Shown one piece after another: positions 9,062-18,809 of a DNA stretch of 64,000 bases; position 1 is the first letter of the stretch, and each line of letters begins with the position of its first letter. The stretch covers positions 372,001 through 436,000 of the forward strand of contig NZ_CP041638.1 of assembly GCF_007197775.1 (NCBI RefSeq), in the 5' to 3' direction. The stretch is from Thalassotalea sp. PS06 (GTDB taxonomy: Bacteria; Pseudomonadota; Gammaproteobacteria; Enterobacterales; Alteromonadaceae). The notes below the pieces were generated by a model. It was given only the letters and a program-made list of their open reading frames with translations. It was not told where the DNA came from and ran no database searches. Both the position numbers and the translations under genes were made by a program.

Positions 9062-9582
9062 TCATGAAAGAAACCATGAATGAACAACAGCTACAGCAGC
9101 AAATCGATGACTTATCCGCGGACATTCAACCGCAGCGTGATTTATGGCAGGGCATTGAACGTGCCATCGAGATGAAGAGTCAGGAACAGGATAAACCTAC
9201 TGCGAAAAAAGATAACGTTGTTAACGTTAATTTTCAGCCTTATGCCTGGGCCGCATCTATTGTCCTGGCGGTGGTGGTGACCTTTAGCTATCAGAGTCAA
9301 ACCGAACAGGTACCAGAGTTAACCGCACTCGAAGTGATTGAGCAACAGTACCTGCAGGAAAAGCAGAATATGTTGGTGAGTTTTGGTAAACCGGACTTGA
9401 GCAAACTGCCACCGAAAATCAGCAAACAGTTTGATGAAATTCAGTCGGCTCGCGAATCTTTGCTGACCGCCCTTGAAGATGATCCGCAAAATCCGGATTT
9501 ACTGAATCTTCTCAAGTGGACCCAGCAGCAGGAACTGAATCTGCTTGAACAATTATACAGCCCGAAATGGCAGACCATATAA
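9058..9582 (+). CDS. Putative single-pass anti-sigma factor
   Basis: About 174 residues with a charged N-terminal cytoplasmic part (to about 62), one transmembrane helix (about 65-82, AWAASIVLAVVVTFSY) and a periplasmic helical domain rich in Q/E. No zinc-finger (HxxxCxxC) anti-sigma motif is visible and I do not recognise a named family; the anti-sigma role is inferred from the overlapping ECF sigma gene and the topology. The GTG at 9058 overlaps the sigma stop codon as GTGA and has AGGAG at 9048-9052; GTG 9052 and ATG 9064 are alternatives. The periplasmic segment (KPDLSKLPPKISKQFDEIQSA) could sense a signal connected with the DUF4097 protein encoded next. Confidence 0.7.
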   Translation: MIMKETMNEQQLQQQIDDLSADIQPQRDLWQGIERAIEMKSQEQDKPTAKKDNVVNVNFQPYAWAASIVLAVVVTFSYQSQTEQVPELTALEVIEQQYLQEKQNMLVSFGKPDLSKLPPKISKQFDEIQSARESLLTALEDDPQNPDLLNLLKWTQQQELNLLEQLYSPKWQTI

Positions 9583-9594
9583 GAGGTTAACACA

Positions 9595-10548
9595 ATGCGC
9601 TTTATTTATATTCCAATACTTTTTTCGACACTGATTACCTCTGCATTTGCTATTGAAGATCGAAACGTCGATGTCCGCTTACCCGCAAGCGATAACGTTA
9701 CAGTGGTTATTGAAAATATGCGAGGTCAGGTAGAAATCATCGGCGATGACAGCGAGGAGGTTTGGGTAAAAGGAATTATCGATGAAAAGGCGACGGATTT
9801 TATTTTCGAACAGAAAGGCAACACCATTTATGTTCAGGTGAAAATGCCTTCGCAGATGAATAGCAGCTTTTGGAACTCCGAACAGAGTGAGAGTGATTTC
9901 ACCGTGCGTTTGCCAGCTGATGTAAGGGTGAGATTTGCGGGCGTATCTTCTGACGTATCGGCAGAAAATCTGATTCAGGCGGTTCACTTGAAAACCGTAA
10001 GCGGCGATATTGAAGGCAAACAGCTGGCTGAAAGAGTTCGCCTTGAAACCGTCAGTGGTGATATCGATAGTGTTGATCTAAAAGGTAAAATATCTTTATC
10101 TACGGTTAGCGGCGATATTAAAGACAAGAATTCCAACGGGTTAGTTGAATTAAATGCAGTGAGCGGCAATATCGACGCTAATGGTGAAGCCAAAGAGCTC
10201 ATCGCCAATGTGGTATCCGGAGATTTACAAGTTAACTATCAGGGTTTATCTAACTTAGCGTTATCTAGTGTTAGTGGTGATGTTGATGCAAATGTGGTGC
10301 TTTTGGATGACGGTATCGTGAAAATGTCTTCGGTAAGTGGTGATATCTCACTGGTGATGCAAAAAGAAGCCAACGTAAGCGTTCGAGTCGATAGCAATGC
10401 TGGCGGTAAAATCGTTAACGGTATCTCAGATGATAAAGTTGTTAAGGCGAAATATGGCCCGAGCTCTCGCCTTGAAACGCAAATTGGCACCGGTGCCGCG
10501 TCTGTTAAAGCTAGTACGGTGAGTGGTACGGTTCGAGTTACTCACTAG
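9595..10548 (+). CDS. Secreted DUF4097 beta-helix repeat protein
   Basis: 317 residues with a signal peptide (1-19, ending SAFA) and then a repetitive beta-strand protein. The unit centred on (T/S)VSGD(I/V/L) recurs at least nine times between about residue 118 and 250 (LKTVSGDIEG, LETVSGDIDS, LSTVSGDIKD, LNAVSGNID, ANVVSGDLQ, LSSVSGDVD, MSSVSGDIS) and returns near the end (ASTVSGTVR), at intervals of about 18-24 residues, which is typical of the DUF4097 / putative adhesin family and suggests a right-handed beta solenoid. Such genes frequently follow ECF sigma/anti-sigma pairs; a role in envelope-stress sensing is an inference. A strong terminator follows the gene. Confidence 0.85.
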   Translation: MRFIYIPILFSTLITSAFAIEDRNVDVRLPASDNVTVVIENMRGQVEIIGDDSEEVWVKGIIDEKATDFIFEQKGNTIYVQVKMPSQMNSSFWNSEQSESDFTVRLPADVRVRFAGVSSDVSAENLIQAVHLKTVSGDIEGKQLAERVRLETVSGDIDSVDLKGKISLSTVSGDIKDKNSNGLVELNAVSGNIDANGEAKELIANVVSGDLQVNYQGLSNLALSSVSGDVDANVVLLDDGIVKMSSVSGDISLVMQKEANVSVRVDSNAGGKIVNGISDDKVVKAKYGPSSRLETQIGTGAASVKASTVSGTVRVTH

Positions 10549-10570
10549 TTAACGGCTGATTCACAATTTC

Positions 10571-10594
10571 AAAAAGCCCCGTCAGGGGCTTTTT
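10571..10594 (+). terminator. Terminator of the ECF sigma operon
   Basis: AAAAAGCCCC / GGGGCTTTTT perfect arms around a GTCA loop, 22 bases past the DUF4097 stop codon. Confidence 0.93.
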
Positions 10595-10966
10595 CGTATC
10601 TGATTTAAAGCGAACTATCAGCAATCCATCAGAAACCCATCCGTTTCAATTGTAAAAAAATATAAAGATGCAAGCTGCTGAATTAGCATCTTTTTTCGAA
10701 AATACAAGTGTTGAATTAATCACTTTAATTACAGGCACATCAGAAAATTTGCGCTTATAGTTAAATTAATGGCCGTTTTTGCGGTCTAATTAATCAAGGT
10801 CTGTAGATCTATCTACACCAGCTTTTGGTCACTTCGTGCTTTTTATCGAACTATGATCAGTCGTAGATTGAATAATGAGTTGAAAAGGACGCCGTTGATT
10901 TCTCCTTAAACATTAACCCAGACAGATATACAGATCTATGCGTGGAATGATTTTGTGGGGGCAACT
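10595..10966. other. Intergenic region upstream of prkA
   Basis: About 370 bases without a gene. AT-rich in its first half. It holds a 16-base dyad at 10802-10817 (TGTAGAT / ATCTACA around CT), which could be an operator or a start-site-proximal hairpin, and a long leader to prkA. No confident sigma promoter could be picked by eye. Confidence 0.5.
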
Positions 10967-12901
10967 ATGAGTATTTTTCAGCAGTTCCAAAGCCGCTACG
11001 ATCAGGCCCAGGAAGAGGAGTATACCTTAGCGCAGTTTCTTGAGCTTTGTCGTGACGACAAAATGGCCTATGCCAACGCTGCCGAGCGGCTGTTAGCAGC
11101 TATCGGCGAACCGGAAATGATCGACACTTCCCGGCAGCCTGTTTTGAGCCGCATTTTTTCTAACCGGGTTATTGCCAGATATCCGGCCTTTTCTGAATTC
11201 TATGGCATGGAAGATGCCATCGAGCAAATTGTTTCCTATCTGATGCATGCGTCTCAGGGACTGGAAGAAAAGAAACAAGTATTGTATTTGCTAGGGCCTG
11301 TCGGTGGCGGTAAATCGTCTTTGGCGGAAAAATTAAAAACCCTGATGCAGTCGCAACCGATTTATGTGCTAAGTGCCAATGGCCAGCGCAGCCCGGTTAA
11401 CGACCATCCATTGTCGTTATTCGACAGCGAGAATGACGGCAAAATTCTCGAACAGGAATACAATATCCCGAACCGTTACCTAAACGGCATTATGTCGCCA
11501 TGGGCGGCGAAGCGCCTGCACGAATTCAAAGGGGATATCGCCCAGTTTAAAGTGGTCAAAGTCTATCCTTCGATTCTCGATCAAATCGCTATCGCCAAAA
11601 CCGAACCCGGTGATGACAACAATCAGGATATCTCATCGTTAGTGGGTAAAGTTGATATCCGTCAGCTTGAGCACTTCGCGCAAAATGATCCCGACGCCTA
11701 TGGCTACTCAGGCGCTTTGTGCCGTGCTAACCAGGGCTTGATGGAATTTGTCGAGATGTTCAAAGCGCCTATCAAGGTTCTGCATCCACTACTTACCGCT
11801 ACTCAGGAAGGCAATTACAACCCAACCGAAGGCCTTTCAGCCTTGCCTTTCGACGGCATTATCCTTGCCCATTCCAATGAATCTGAATGGCTATCGTTTA
11901 AAAATAACAAAAACAACGAAGCGTTTCTCGATAGGGTTTATATCGTCAAAGTGCCATATTGCATGCGCGTTGATGAAGAGATAAAGATTTATCAGAAACT
12001 GCTGAAAAACTCAGAACTGGTCGACGCCCAATGTGCGCCAGGCACCCTAGATATCCTTGCCCAGTTCACAGTGTTGTCGCGTTTGGTCGTGCCGGAAAAC
12101 TCCAGCATCTATTCGAAAATGCGGGTGTATAACGGCGAAACCTTAAAAGATACCGACCCGAAAGCGAAATCCTTCCAGGAATATCGTGATTATGCTGGTA
12201 TCGATGAAGGCATGTCGGGGCTTTCAACCCGCTTTGCCTTTAAGATTTTATCCCGGGTATTCAACTTTGATCACAACGAAGTGGCGGCAAACCCTGTGCA
12301 TCTTTTTTATGTACTTGAGCAGCAAATTGAACGTGAACAATTGCCAAAAGAAACCGCTGATCGTTATTTAGAGTTCATCAAAGGCTACATGATCCCGCAA
12401 TATATCGAGTTTATTGGTAAGGAAATTCAAACCGCTTATCTCGAATCCTACTCGGAGTATGGTCAAAACATTTTCGACCGATATGTGGTTTATGCGGATT
12501 TCTGGATTCAGGATCAAGAATATCGTGATGCCGAAACCGGTCAGATTTTAGACCGCAGTGCTCTGAACAACGAGCTGGAAAAAATCGAGAAACCGGCTGG
12601 TATCTCCAACCCTAAAGATTTTCGCAACGAGATTGTGAATTTCGTACTTCGCGCCAAAGCGAACAATAACGGCAACAATCCGGTATGGACCAGTTATGAA
12701 AAACTGCGCACAGTCATTGAGAAGAAAATGTTCTCAAATACCGAAGATCTGCTGCCAGTCATTTCCTTTAACACTAAGACCTCATCGGACGATCAGAAGA
12801 AACACGATGAGTTTGTCGAACGTATGATAACCAAGGGCTATACCCGAAAACAGGTGCGCCTGTTGAGCGAGTGGTACCTGCGGGTAAGAAAGTCCTCTTG
12901 A
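10967..12901 (+). CDS. prkA: PrkA/YeaG serine protein kinase
   Basis: 644 residues, exactly the E. coli YeaG length, and very similar throughout. The N-terminal AAA+ domain has Walker A GPVGGGKSS near 110-118; the C-terminal region carries the PrkA domain ending in KGYTRKQVRLLSEWYLRVRKSS (in parts). YeaG/PrkA is a stress- and starvation-induced protein described as a serine kinase and in Bacillus also as an ATP-dependent protease, so its exact activity is debated. The longer frame opens at GTG 10955, but ATG 10967 is preceded by GGGGGC and aligns with the family start. It heads the conserved yeaG-yeaH-ycgB set. Confidence 0.95.
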   Translation: MSIFQQFQSRYDQAQEEEYTLAQFLELCRDDKMAYANAAERLLAAIGEPEMIDTSRQPVLSRIFSNRVIARYPAFSEFYGMEDAIEQIVSYLMHASQGLEEKKQVLYLLGPVGGGKSSLAEKLKTLMQSQPIYVLSANGQRSPVNDHPLSLFDSENDGKILEQEYNIPNRYLNGIMSPWAAKRLHEFKGDIAQFKVVKVYPSILDQIAIAKTEPGDDNNQDISSLVGKVDIRQLEHFAQNDPDAYGYSGALCRANQGLMEFVEMFKAPIKVLHPLLTATQEGNYNPTEGLSALPFDGIILAHSNESEWLSFKNNKNNEAFLDRVYIVKVPYCMRVDEEIKIYQKLLKNSELVDAQCAPGTLDILAQFTVLSRLVVPENSSIYSKMRVYNGETLKDTDPKAKSFQEYRDYAGIDEGMSGLSTRFAFKILSRVFNFDHNEVAANPVHLFYVLEQQIEREQLPKETADRYLEFIKGYMIPQYIEFIGKEIQTAYLESYSEYGQNIFDRYVVYADFWIQDQEYRDAETGQILDRSALNNELEKIEKPAGISNPKDFRNEIVNFVLRAKANNNGNNPVWTSYEKLRTVIEKKMFSNTEDLLPVISFNTKTSSDDQKKHDEFVERMITKGYTRKQVRLLSEWYLRVRKSS

Positions 12902-12979
12902 TAGACAATTACAAACGAAATACCGGCAACGGATGCGGGGTAATGTGCCAGGGAATGGCCTGATTAAGGCTAACAAGAC

Positions 12980-14278
12980 ATGGCTAATTTTATTGATCGA
13001 CGACTGAACAGTAAAAATAAATCTATGGTTAATCGCCAGAGATTCTTTCGTCGTCACAAAAATCAGATTAAACGATCACTGGCCGATGGTATTAACAACC
13101 GTCAGGTCACCGATCTAACGACTGGCCAGGATGTTTCGATTGCCCGTAAAGATTTAGTTGAACCGGTTTTTAGACAAGGTGATGGTGGTACCAAAAACCG
13201 GGTATTTACCGGTAATGACCAGTTTGCGGAAGGGGACAAAATCCCACGACCGAAAGCCCAGGGTGGGCAGGGCTCAGGTTCTAATGCCAGCGACAAAGGG
13301 CAGGGCGAAGACGATTTTGTGTTTAGCATTTCCCATGATGAATATCTGAATCTGCTCTTTGATGATTTAGAACTGCCAAATTTGCAAAAGAATCAGCTCG
13401 ACAAGCTAGTGGAGTACAAGACGGTCCGAGCCGGTTATTGTGCTGAGGGTGTTCCTGCCAATATCGACATTGTTAAATCCTTGCAAGGCTCCATTGCCCG
13501 CAGAATTGCGATGACCAGTAGTAAGCGCCGCGAGCTGAAAGCCTGTGAGCAGGAGTTACAGCAAGTGTTGGCCAAGGAAGAGCCGGACCAACAGGTAGTG
13601 GCGCAATTGCAGGCGCAAATCGAGATGCTCAAAGAGCGCATTAAAGCCGTGCCTTTTATCGACAGTTTTGACCTACATTATCGAAACTATGAAAAGCAGG
13701 CAGTGCCAACATCAAAAGCGGTAATGTTTTGTCTGATGGATGTCTCTGGCTCCATGGTGCAAGCCACCAAAGATATCGCCAAGCGCTTTTATATTCTGCT
13801 TTATCTGTTTTTGAGCCGCACCTACCAAACCATAGATGTGGTTTATATCATCCACCATACCCAGGCCAAAGAAGTGGATGAACAGGACTTTTTCTATTCC
13901 CGGGAAACGGGTGGCACCATAGTCTCAAGTGCACTGGAATTGATGCAGGAAATCGTCGAAGAACGCTATAGCTCCGGCGACTGGAATATCTATGCCGCAC
14001 AGGCTTCCGATGGCGATAACTGGCAGGATGATACGGAAAAATGTTATGAGCTGCTAAAGAATAATATTCTCCCGGCGGTGCGCTTTTATGCCTACATCGA
14101 AATTACCCAGGATCTGCATAAATCTTTATGGCAGCGTTATCGTTCACTGGCGAATCGAGAAGGGCACTTTGCAATGCGCCGGATCCGCGAAATTGAGGAT
14201 ATTTATCCAGTATTCAGGGATTTATTCAAGAAAACACCGAATGCCACGACGGCGGGGGTAGCTAATGTCAAAGACTAA
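12980..14278 (+). CDS. yeaH: YeaH, UPF0229/DUF444 protein
   Basis: 432 residues of the DUF444 family. The basic N-terminus ([22 protein letters not shown]) and glycine-rich stretch [19 protein letters not shown] (about 95-113) are typical. A von Willebrand A-like domain carries CLMDVSGSM near 250, i.e. a DxSGS metal-ion site, followed by [10 protein letters not shown]. YeaH acts with YeaG in nitrogen starvation and stationary-phase phenotypes in E. coli; the molecular mechanism is not defined. It lies 78 bases after prkA and overlaps the SpoVR gene by 14 bases, so the three are an operon. Confidence 0.94.
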   Translation: MANFIDRRLNSKNKSMVNRQRFFRRHKNQIKRSLADGINNRQVTDLTTGQDVSIARKDLVEPVFRQGDGGTKNRVFTGNDQFAEGDKIPRPKAQGGQGSGSNASDKGQGEDDFVFSISHDEYLNLLFDDLELPNLQKNQLDKLVEYKTVRAGYCAEGVPANIDIVKSLQGSIARRIAMTSSKRRELKACEQELQQVLAKEEPDQQVVAQLQAQIEMLKERIKAVPFIDSFDLHYRNYEKQAVPTSKAVMFCLMDVSGSMVQATKDIAKRFYILLYLFLSRTYQTIDVVYIIHHTQAKEVDEQDFFYSRETGGTIVSSALELMQEIVEERYSSGDWNIYAAQASDGDNWQDDTEKCYELLKNNILPAVRFYAYIEITQDLHKSLWQRYRSLANREGHFAMRRIREIEDIYPVFRDLFKKTPNATTAGVANVKD

Positions 14279-15809
14279 ATCCCAGGTATCTGAAGCTACA
14301 GGTGCTTATGTTGGCAGCCTGCCGGATTGTGCAGATTGGACGTTTCCCGATCTCGAACGTTATGAGGATGAATTGGCACGGGTTGCCGAGCATTACCGAC
14401 TCGATACCTACCCGAACCAGATTGAAATGATCACCTCTGAACAAATGATGGATGCCTATGCCAGCGTCGGTATGCCGATCGGCTACAACCACTGGTCGTT
14501 CGGTAAAAAGTTCATACAAACCCAGCAAACCTACAAGCGCGGATATATGGGGCTTGCTTACGAAATTGTTATTAATTCCAATCCTTGTATCGCCTATTTG
14601 ATGGAAGAGAATACCTTAACGATGCAGGCGTTAGTGATGGCCCATGCCTGTTATGGGCATAATTCCTTTTTCAAAGGTAACTATCTGTTTAAATCCTGGA
14701 CCGATGCCAGTTCCATCATTGATTACTTATTATTTGCTCGCAACTACATCGCCCGCTGCGAAGAACTGTATGGCGTTGATGAAGTTGAAACCACCCTGGA
14801 TGCCTGCCATGCGCTGATGGCCCACGGTGTCGACCGTTACAAACGGCCACAGCGGATATCTTTGAGCGAAGAACGTAAACGACAGAAAGAACGTCAGGAA
14901 TACCTGCAGTCGCAGGTAAACAGCTTATGGCAAAAAGTGGCGAAATCTGAACGCACCAAAGAGCAGCGGGCACCGCGTTTTCCTGAACAGCCTCAGGAAA
15001 ACCTGTTGTACTTTATTGAAAAGAACTCGCCTTTGCTGCAATCCTGGCAGCGAGAGATTGTCCGCATCGTGCGGAAAATGGCGCAATATTTCTATCCGCA
15101 AAAACAAACCCAGGTGATGAACGAAGGCTGGGCCTGCTTTTGGCATTACACCTTGCTTAATCACCTTTATGATGAAGGCAAACTCAGCGACAAATTCATG
15201 CTTGAGTTTGTGCATCACCACTCCAACGTTATTACCCAACCGAGCTACAACAGTCAGGGCTATTCGGGCATTAATCCCTATGCGTTAGGCTTTCATATGT
15301 TTATGGATATTCGCCGTATCTGCGAAAATCCTACTGATGAAGATAAAGAGTGGTTTCCTGAGCTAGCTGGCAGTGACTGGCTTGATGCCGTGCATTTCGC
15401 CATGGAAAACTTCAAGGATGAGAGTTTTATCAGTCAGTATCTATCACCAAAGCTAATACGTGACTTCAAGCTATTTCATATCAAAGATGATGCCACCAGC
15501 CCTTATATCCGGGTTGAGTCTATTCATAACGAAAGTGGCTACCGTCGTATCCGCCAGGCCTTGTCGAACCAATATAACCTAAGTGAAATTGAACCGAACA
15601 TTCAGGTAGTTAGTGCTGACATTGACGGCGATAGAACCCTGACTTTGGAATATGTGCCCCATGAAAAAGTACCTTTACATCCTTCCTATCAGGAAGTGTT
15701 AAAGCACTTATATTATCTGTGGAAATTTGACGTTAAATTGGTGCAAAAGGAAGAGAACGGCAACAGTCGCGTCATCGGTAGCTGTCCGCCGAAACTGGAT
15801 AAAACTTAA
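14265..15809 (+). CDS. ycgB: SpoVR family protein (YcgB-like)
   Basis: 514 residues of the SpoVR family, named after a Bacillus spore-cortex protein; E. coli YcgB is the gammaproteobacterial member. Conserved family stretches seen are the [13 protein letters not shown] motif (about 75-87), [17 protein letters not shown] (about 126-142), a histidine-rich [12 protein letters not shown] (about 285-296) and [13 protein letters not shown] (about 311-323). The histidine/glutamate clusters suggest a metal site, which is inference. The gene overlaps yeaH. The PrkA-YeaH-SpoVR trio is co-inherited widely and is thought to work in one stress pathway of unknown chemistry. Confidence 0.94.
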   Translation: MSKTKSQVSEATGAYVGSLPDCADWTFPDLERYEDELARVAEHYRLDTYPNQIEMITSEQMMDAYASVGMPIGYNHWSFGKKFIQTQQTYKRGYMGLAYEIVINSNPCIAYLMEENTLTMQALVMAHACYGHNSFFKGNYLFKSWTDASSIIDYLLFARNYIARCEELYGVDEVETTLDACHALMAHGVDRYKRPQRISLSEERKRQKERQEYLQSQVNSLWQKVAKSERTKEQRAPRFPEQPQENLLYFIEKNSPLLQSWQREIVRIVRKMAQYFYPQKQTQVMNEGWACFWHYTLLNHLYDEGKLSDKFMLEFVHHHSNVITQPSYNSQGYSGINPYALGFHMFMDIRRICENPTDEDKEWFPELAGSDWLDAVHFAMENFKDESFISQYLSPKLIRDFKLFHIKDDATSPYIRVESIHNESGYRRIRQALSNQYNLSEIEPNIQVVSADIDGDRTLTLEYVPHEKVPLHPSYQEVLKHLYYLWKFDVKLVQKEENGNSRVIGSCPPKLDKT

Positions 15810-15821
15810 GGGCTTTGTCAT

Positions 15822-15869
15822 CTTCAACCAACAAGGTAGTAGGGATATCTCTACTATTTTGTTGTGAAG
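15822..15869 (+). other. Long 3' stem-loop after the prkA-yeaH-ycgB operon
   Basis: CTTCA-ac-CAACAAGGTAGTAG pairs with CTACTATTTTGTTG-TGAAG around an 8-base loop. In RNA all mismatches are G-U pairs, giving a stem of about 14 bp plus 5 bp beyond a two-base bulge. There is no run of T after it, so it is more likely an mRNA 3'-end stabiliser or processing signal than a canonical terminator. Confidence 0.6.
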
Positions 15870-15971
15870 GTGTAATTTTCACTTCAATTATATCCCGCAA
15901 TAGCTTATCTTGGAGAGTCAAATCAGCGATAATAGCTGAATCAGATTAGCATCGAGCAGGGTCCAGAATTC

Positions 15972-17384
15972 ATGGCGCAAAAGCAGGCAGCGCAACCGCA
16001 AACTAACAAATTCGAACGTGATAAACAGGTTGAGCAACTCAAAGTTGCCCCTCACTCTATGGAAGCGGAACAATCCGTATTGGGTGGTTTGTTGTTGGAT
16101 AATGAGGCCTGGGATAATGTTGCCGAGCGCGTTGTTTCCCAGGATTTTTACTCGCGTTCTCACCGGATTATTTTTAATACCATTGGTGATCTGATTGAAA
16201 AAGGCAATCCAGTGGATTTGATCACCCTTTCCGAAGCCCTGGAAAACCAACAGCAAATTGGTGATGTTGGTGGCTTTGTCTATCTCGCCGAGATGATGAA
16301 AAACACCCCGAGTGCATCAAATATTTATGCTTATGCGGATATCGTGCGTGAACGTGCGGTAACCCGGGAATTGATATCAGTAGCTAATGATATTGCTGAC
16401 GCCGGTTATGATCCTCAGGGCCGGGAAAGTAGTGAATTACTCGATTACGCCGAATCGAAGGTTTTCCAGATTGCGGAGCAGCGTGCAAATAAATCTGAAG
16501 GCCCGGAAAATATTCATTCGGTACTGGAAAAAACCGTCGATAAAATCGAAAAGCTTTATGGCCAGCCACATGATGGTGTAACTGGTGTAAGTACCGGTTT
16601 CCAGGATCTCGATAAAATGACCGCTGGCTTACAGCCATCGGACTTAATCATTGTCGCTGCTCGTCCTTCCATGGGTAAAACCACGTTTGCGATGAACCTG
16701 GCGGAAAATGCAGCGATGATGCAGGACAAACCTGCGCTTATTTTCTCGCTGGAGATGCCGTCAGAACAAATCATGATGAGGATGCTTGCCTCTCTTGGTC
16801 GTATTGACCAAACCAAAATCCGTACTGGCCAGCTTGGCGATGAGGATTGGGCACGATTATCATCAACCATGGGGTTATTGATTGAAAAGGGGAAGATGTT
16901 CGTCGATGACGCATCTGGCCTTACTCCAACCGAAGTGCGTTCCCGAGCGCGCCGTATCCACCGTGATCACGGTGGTTTGTCGATGATTATGATTGATTAT
17001 CTGCAATTGATGCGTGTTCCGTCGTTTAGTGATAACCGTACTTTGGAAATTGCCGAAATCTCCCGTTCATTAAAAGCACTGGCGAAGGAACTGCAGGTTC
17101 CGGTTATCGCCCTGTCACAGCTAAACCGTAGTTTGGAGCAACGTGCCGATAAGCGTCCGGTAAACTCGGATTTGCGTGAATCCGGCTCTATCGAGCAGGA
17201 TGCCGATTTGATCATGTTCATCTATCGTGACGAAGTTTATCACGACGACTCTCCAGACAAGGGCACTGCTGAAATTATTATCGGTAAACAGCGTAACGGC
17301 CCGATTGGTCGGGTACGCTTAACCTTCCAGGGGCAATTCTCTCGCTTTGATAATTATGCCGGTCCGGCGTTTGAAGAAGATTAA
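15972..17384 (+). CDS. dnaB: DnaB, replicative DNA helicase
   Basis: 470 residues, usual DnaB length. The N-terminal domain (about 25-125, PHSMEAEQSVLGGLLLDN in parts) interacts with primase; the RecA-like C-terminal domain has Walker A ARPSMGKTTFA near 229-239, Walker B MIMIDYLQLM near 337-346 and the conserved SQLNRSLEQR and DLRESGSIEQDAD stretches. The hexamer unwinds DNA 5'-to-3' at the fork. No intein is present. The start ATG 15972 follows GCAGGG. alr follows at 25 bases, the same dnaB-alr pairing as in E. coli. Confidence 0.97.
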   Translation: MAQKQAAQPQTNKFERDKQVEQLKVAPHSMEAEQSVLGGLLLDNEAWDNVAERVVSQDFYSRSHRIIFNTIGDLIEKGNPVDLITLSEALENQQQIGDVGGFVYLAEMMKNTPSASNIYAYADIVRERAVTRELISVANDIADAGYDPQGRESSELLDYAESKVFQIAEQRANKSEGPENIHSVLEKTVDKIEKLYGQPHDGVTGVSTGFQDLDKMTAGLQPSDLIIVAARPSMGKTTFAMNLAENAAMMQDKPALIFSLEMPSEQIMMRMLASLGRIDQTKIRTGQLGDEDWARLSSTMGLLIEKGKMFVDDASGLTPTEVRSRARRIHRDHGGLSMIMIDYLQLMRVPSFSDNRTLEIAEISRSLKALAKELQVPVIALSQLNRSLEQRADKRPVNSDLRESGSIEQDADLIMFIYRDEVYHDDSPDKGTAEIIIGKQRNGPIGRVRLTFQGQFSRFDNYAGPAFEED

Positions 17385-17409
17385 TTAAGAAGTATTGCAG
17401 GACGCTGAT

Positions 17410-18495
17410 ATGCAGGCCATTGCTACCGCAGATATTCACCTAGACGCGCTGGATCACAATTTCAAACTGGTCAAACAGCTGGCGCCTGACAGTAAAGTGC
17501 TGGCCCTGTTAAAAGCCAACGCCTATGGCCATGGTGCTCTTACCGTGGCAAAACACCTTGCTGCCGATGCTTACGGTGTGGCTCGAATTGATGAAGCCAT
17601 GTCGCTTCGCGAAGCGGGAATCTTTACCGATATTGTGTTGATGGAAGGTTTCTTTTCGGCGTTAGAATTGCCGCTTATCTTCGAGCAAAATCTACAGGTC
17701 GTGGTGCACAGCGAATTTCAGTTGCAAGCTCTGGAAGCACTGTCGTTAAAACAAAAATCAACACTTAAAGTCTGGTTGAAAATCGATACTGGCATGCATC
17801 GTTTAGGAATTGAGCCGGAGCAGTTTAACGAGTTTTATCAGCGTCTTGTCGATTGTCCGGTAGTCGATGATGAGATTATTGTGATTAGTCATTTAAGTTG
17901 CTCTGATGAGCTCGACAATGACGAAACCACAAGGCAAATCCAACTGTTTGAAGATACCTGCCAGCAAGGCGAATTCGAACGTTCATTAGCAAATTCCGGA
18001 GCGATTCTTGCCTGGCCACAATGTCATTATCAATGGGTCCGCCCGGGCGTTATGCTCTATGGCGTAAACCCTCTGTATTCAGCCCGCAAAGACAGTGCCG
18101 GATTACAACCAGTGATGACATTGCATTCCTCTTTAATTGCAGTAAAACCGATTCGTGCCGGCGATAGTGTCGGTTATGGCGCGACTTACACCGCAGAGCG
18201 CGATACCCGCATTGGCGTTGTTGCTATTGGTTATGGCGACGGTTACCCACGGCATGCAAAGGCCGGCACGCCAGTGCTGGTCAATGGCCAACGTGTATCT
18301 TTGGTGGGGCGAGTTTCTATGGATATGATCACGGTAGATCTAGGCCCTGACAGTAGTGCCAAAGTAGGTGATTATGTGGAGTTATGGGGTAAACACCTGG
18401 CCATCGAAGAAGTGGCAGAGCAGGCGGAAACTATCGCCTATGAGCTTTTGTGTAATATCACTGCCCGGGTCAAAATAGACGTTTTATCAAACTAG
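17410..18495 (+). CDS. alr: Alanine racemase
   Basis: 361 residues. The PLP-lysine motif ALLKANAYGHG (about 31-41) and the second catalytic tyrosine in VGYGATYTA (about 254-262) are present, with RVSMDMITVDL and GYGDGYPR as further family marks. It interconverts L- and D-alanine for peptidoglycan synthesis. The frame opens at TTG 17395, but ATG 17410 is chosen because GCAGGA lies 6 bases before it. Probably in the dnaB transcript. Confidence 0.95.
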   Translation: MQAIATADIHLDALDHNFKLVKQLAPDSKVLALLKANAYGHGALTVAKHLAADAYGVARIDEAMSLREAGIFTDIVLMEGFFSALELPLIFEQNLQVVVHSEFQLQALEALSLKQKSTLKVWLKIDTGMHRLGIEPEQFNEFYQRLVDCPVVDDEIIVISHLSCSDELDNDETTRQIQLFEDTCQQGEFERSLANSGAILAWPQCHYQWVRPGVMLYGVNPLYSARKDSAGLQPVMTLHSSLIAVKPIRAGDSVGYGATYTAERDTRIGVVAIGYGDGYPRHAKAGTPVLVNGQRVSLVGRVSMDMITVDLGPDSSAKVGDYVELWGKHLAIEEVAEQAETIAYELLCNITARVKIDVLSN

Positions 18496-18498
18496 GAC

Positions 18499-18520
18499 TA
18501 TAGTGATTGGTATCACTATA
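18499..18520. repeat. Perfect 9-bp inverted repeat after alr
   Basis: TATAGTGAT and ATCACTATA around TGGT, directly after the alr stop. It is AT-rich and followed by TTCCTTAATTTCCC, so it could be a weak terminator or an operator for the small gene that follows. Confidence 0.5.
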
Positions 18521-18581
18521 TTCCTTAATTTCCCGCCTCAGCAGCAGAGGACGGGGACAATACAGATAAAAGGTCTTCACC

Positions 18582-18794
18582 ATGGAAACCAACAACAACG
18601 CAATTACAGTGCTGTATTACGATCAAACCGATATGACATCCATTTGCTCCGAAGTGTTGTCGGGTTTAGACGTTGAGAAAAATCAGCGCGTTATCCTTCC
18701 GCAGGGGTATCGCGATGACAAAATTATCGTCGCAATCTTAGATGGCGATTGCCATGTTCGAAACTCTCTAGGGGATCGTCAGGTATATTCCTGA
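18582..18794 (+). CDS. Small conserved protein, TIGR02922/DUF2375-like
   Basis: 70-residue soluble acidic protein (ITVLYYDQTDMTSICSEVL..., VILPQGYRDDKIIVAILDGDC). The sequence resembles the TIGR02922 (DUF2375) family found in Shewanella, Colwellia and relatives; no function is known. The name is from memory of the family pattern and not certain. It lies between alr and the convergent zur gene, with its own leader of 60-80 bases holding an inverted repeat. No distinct terminator is seen between it and zur. Confidence 0.7.
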   Translation: METNNNAITVLYYDQTDMTSICSEVLSGLDVEKNQRVILPQGYRDDKIIVAILDGDCHVRNSLGDRQVYS

Positions 18795-18809
18795 GCGTAA
18801 AAACCTGAA

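Noticed and set aside
18499..18520. ATTGGTAT in the alr palindrome as another MITE end
   Set aside because: The octamer occurs within a perfect local hairpin and the flanking sequence does not match the element.
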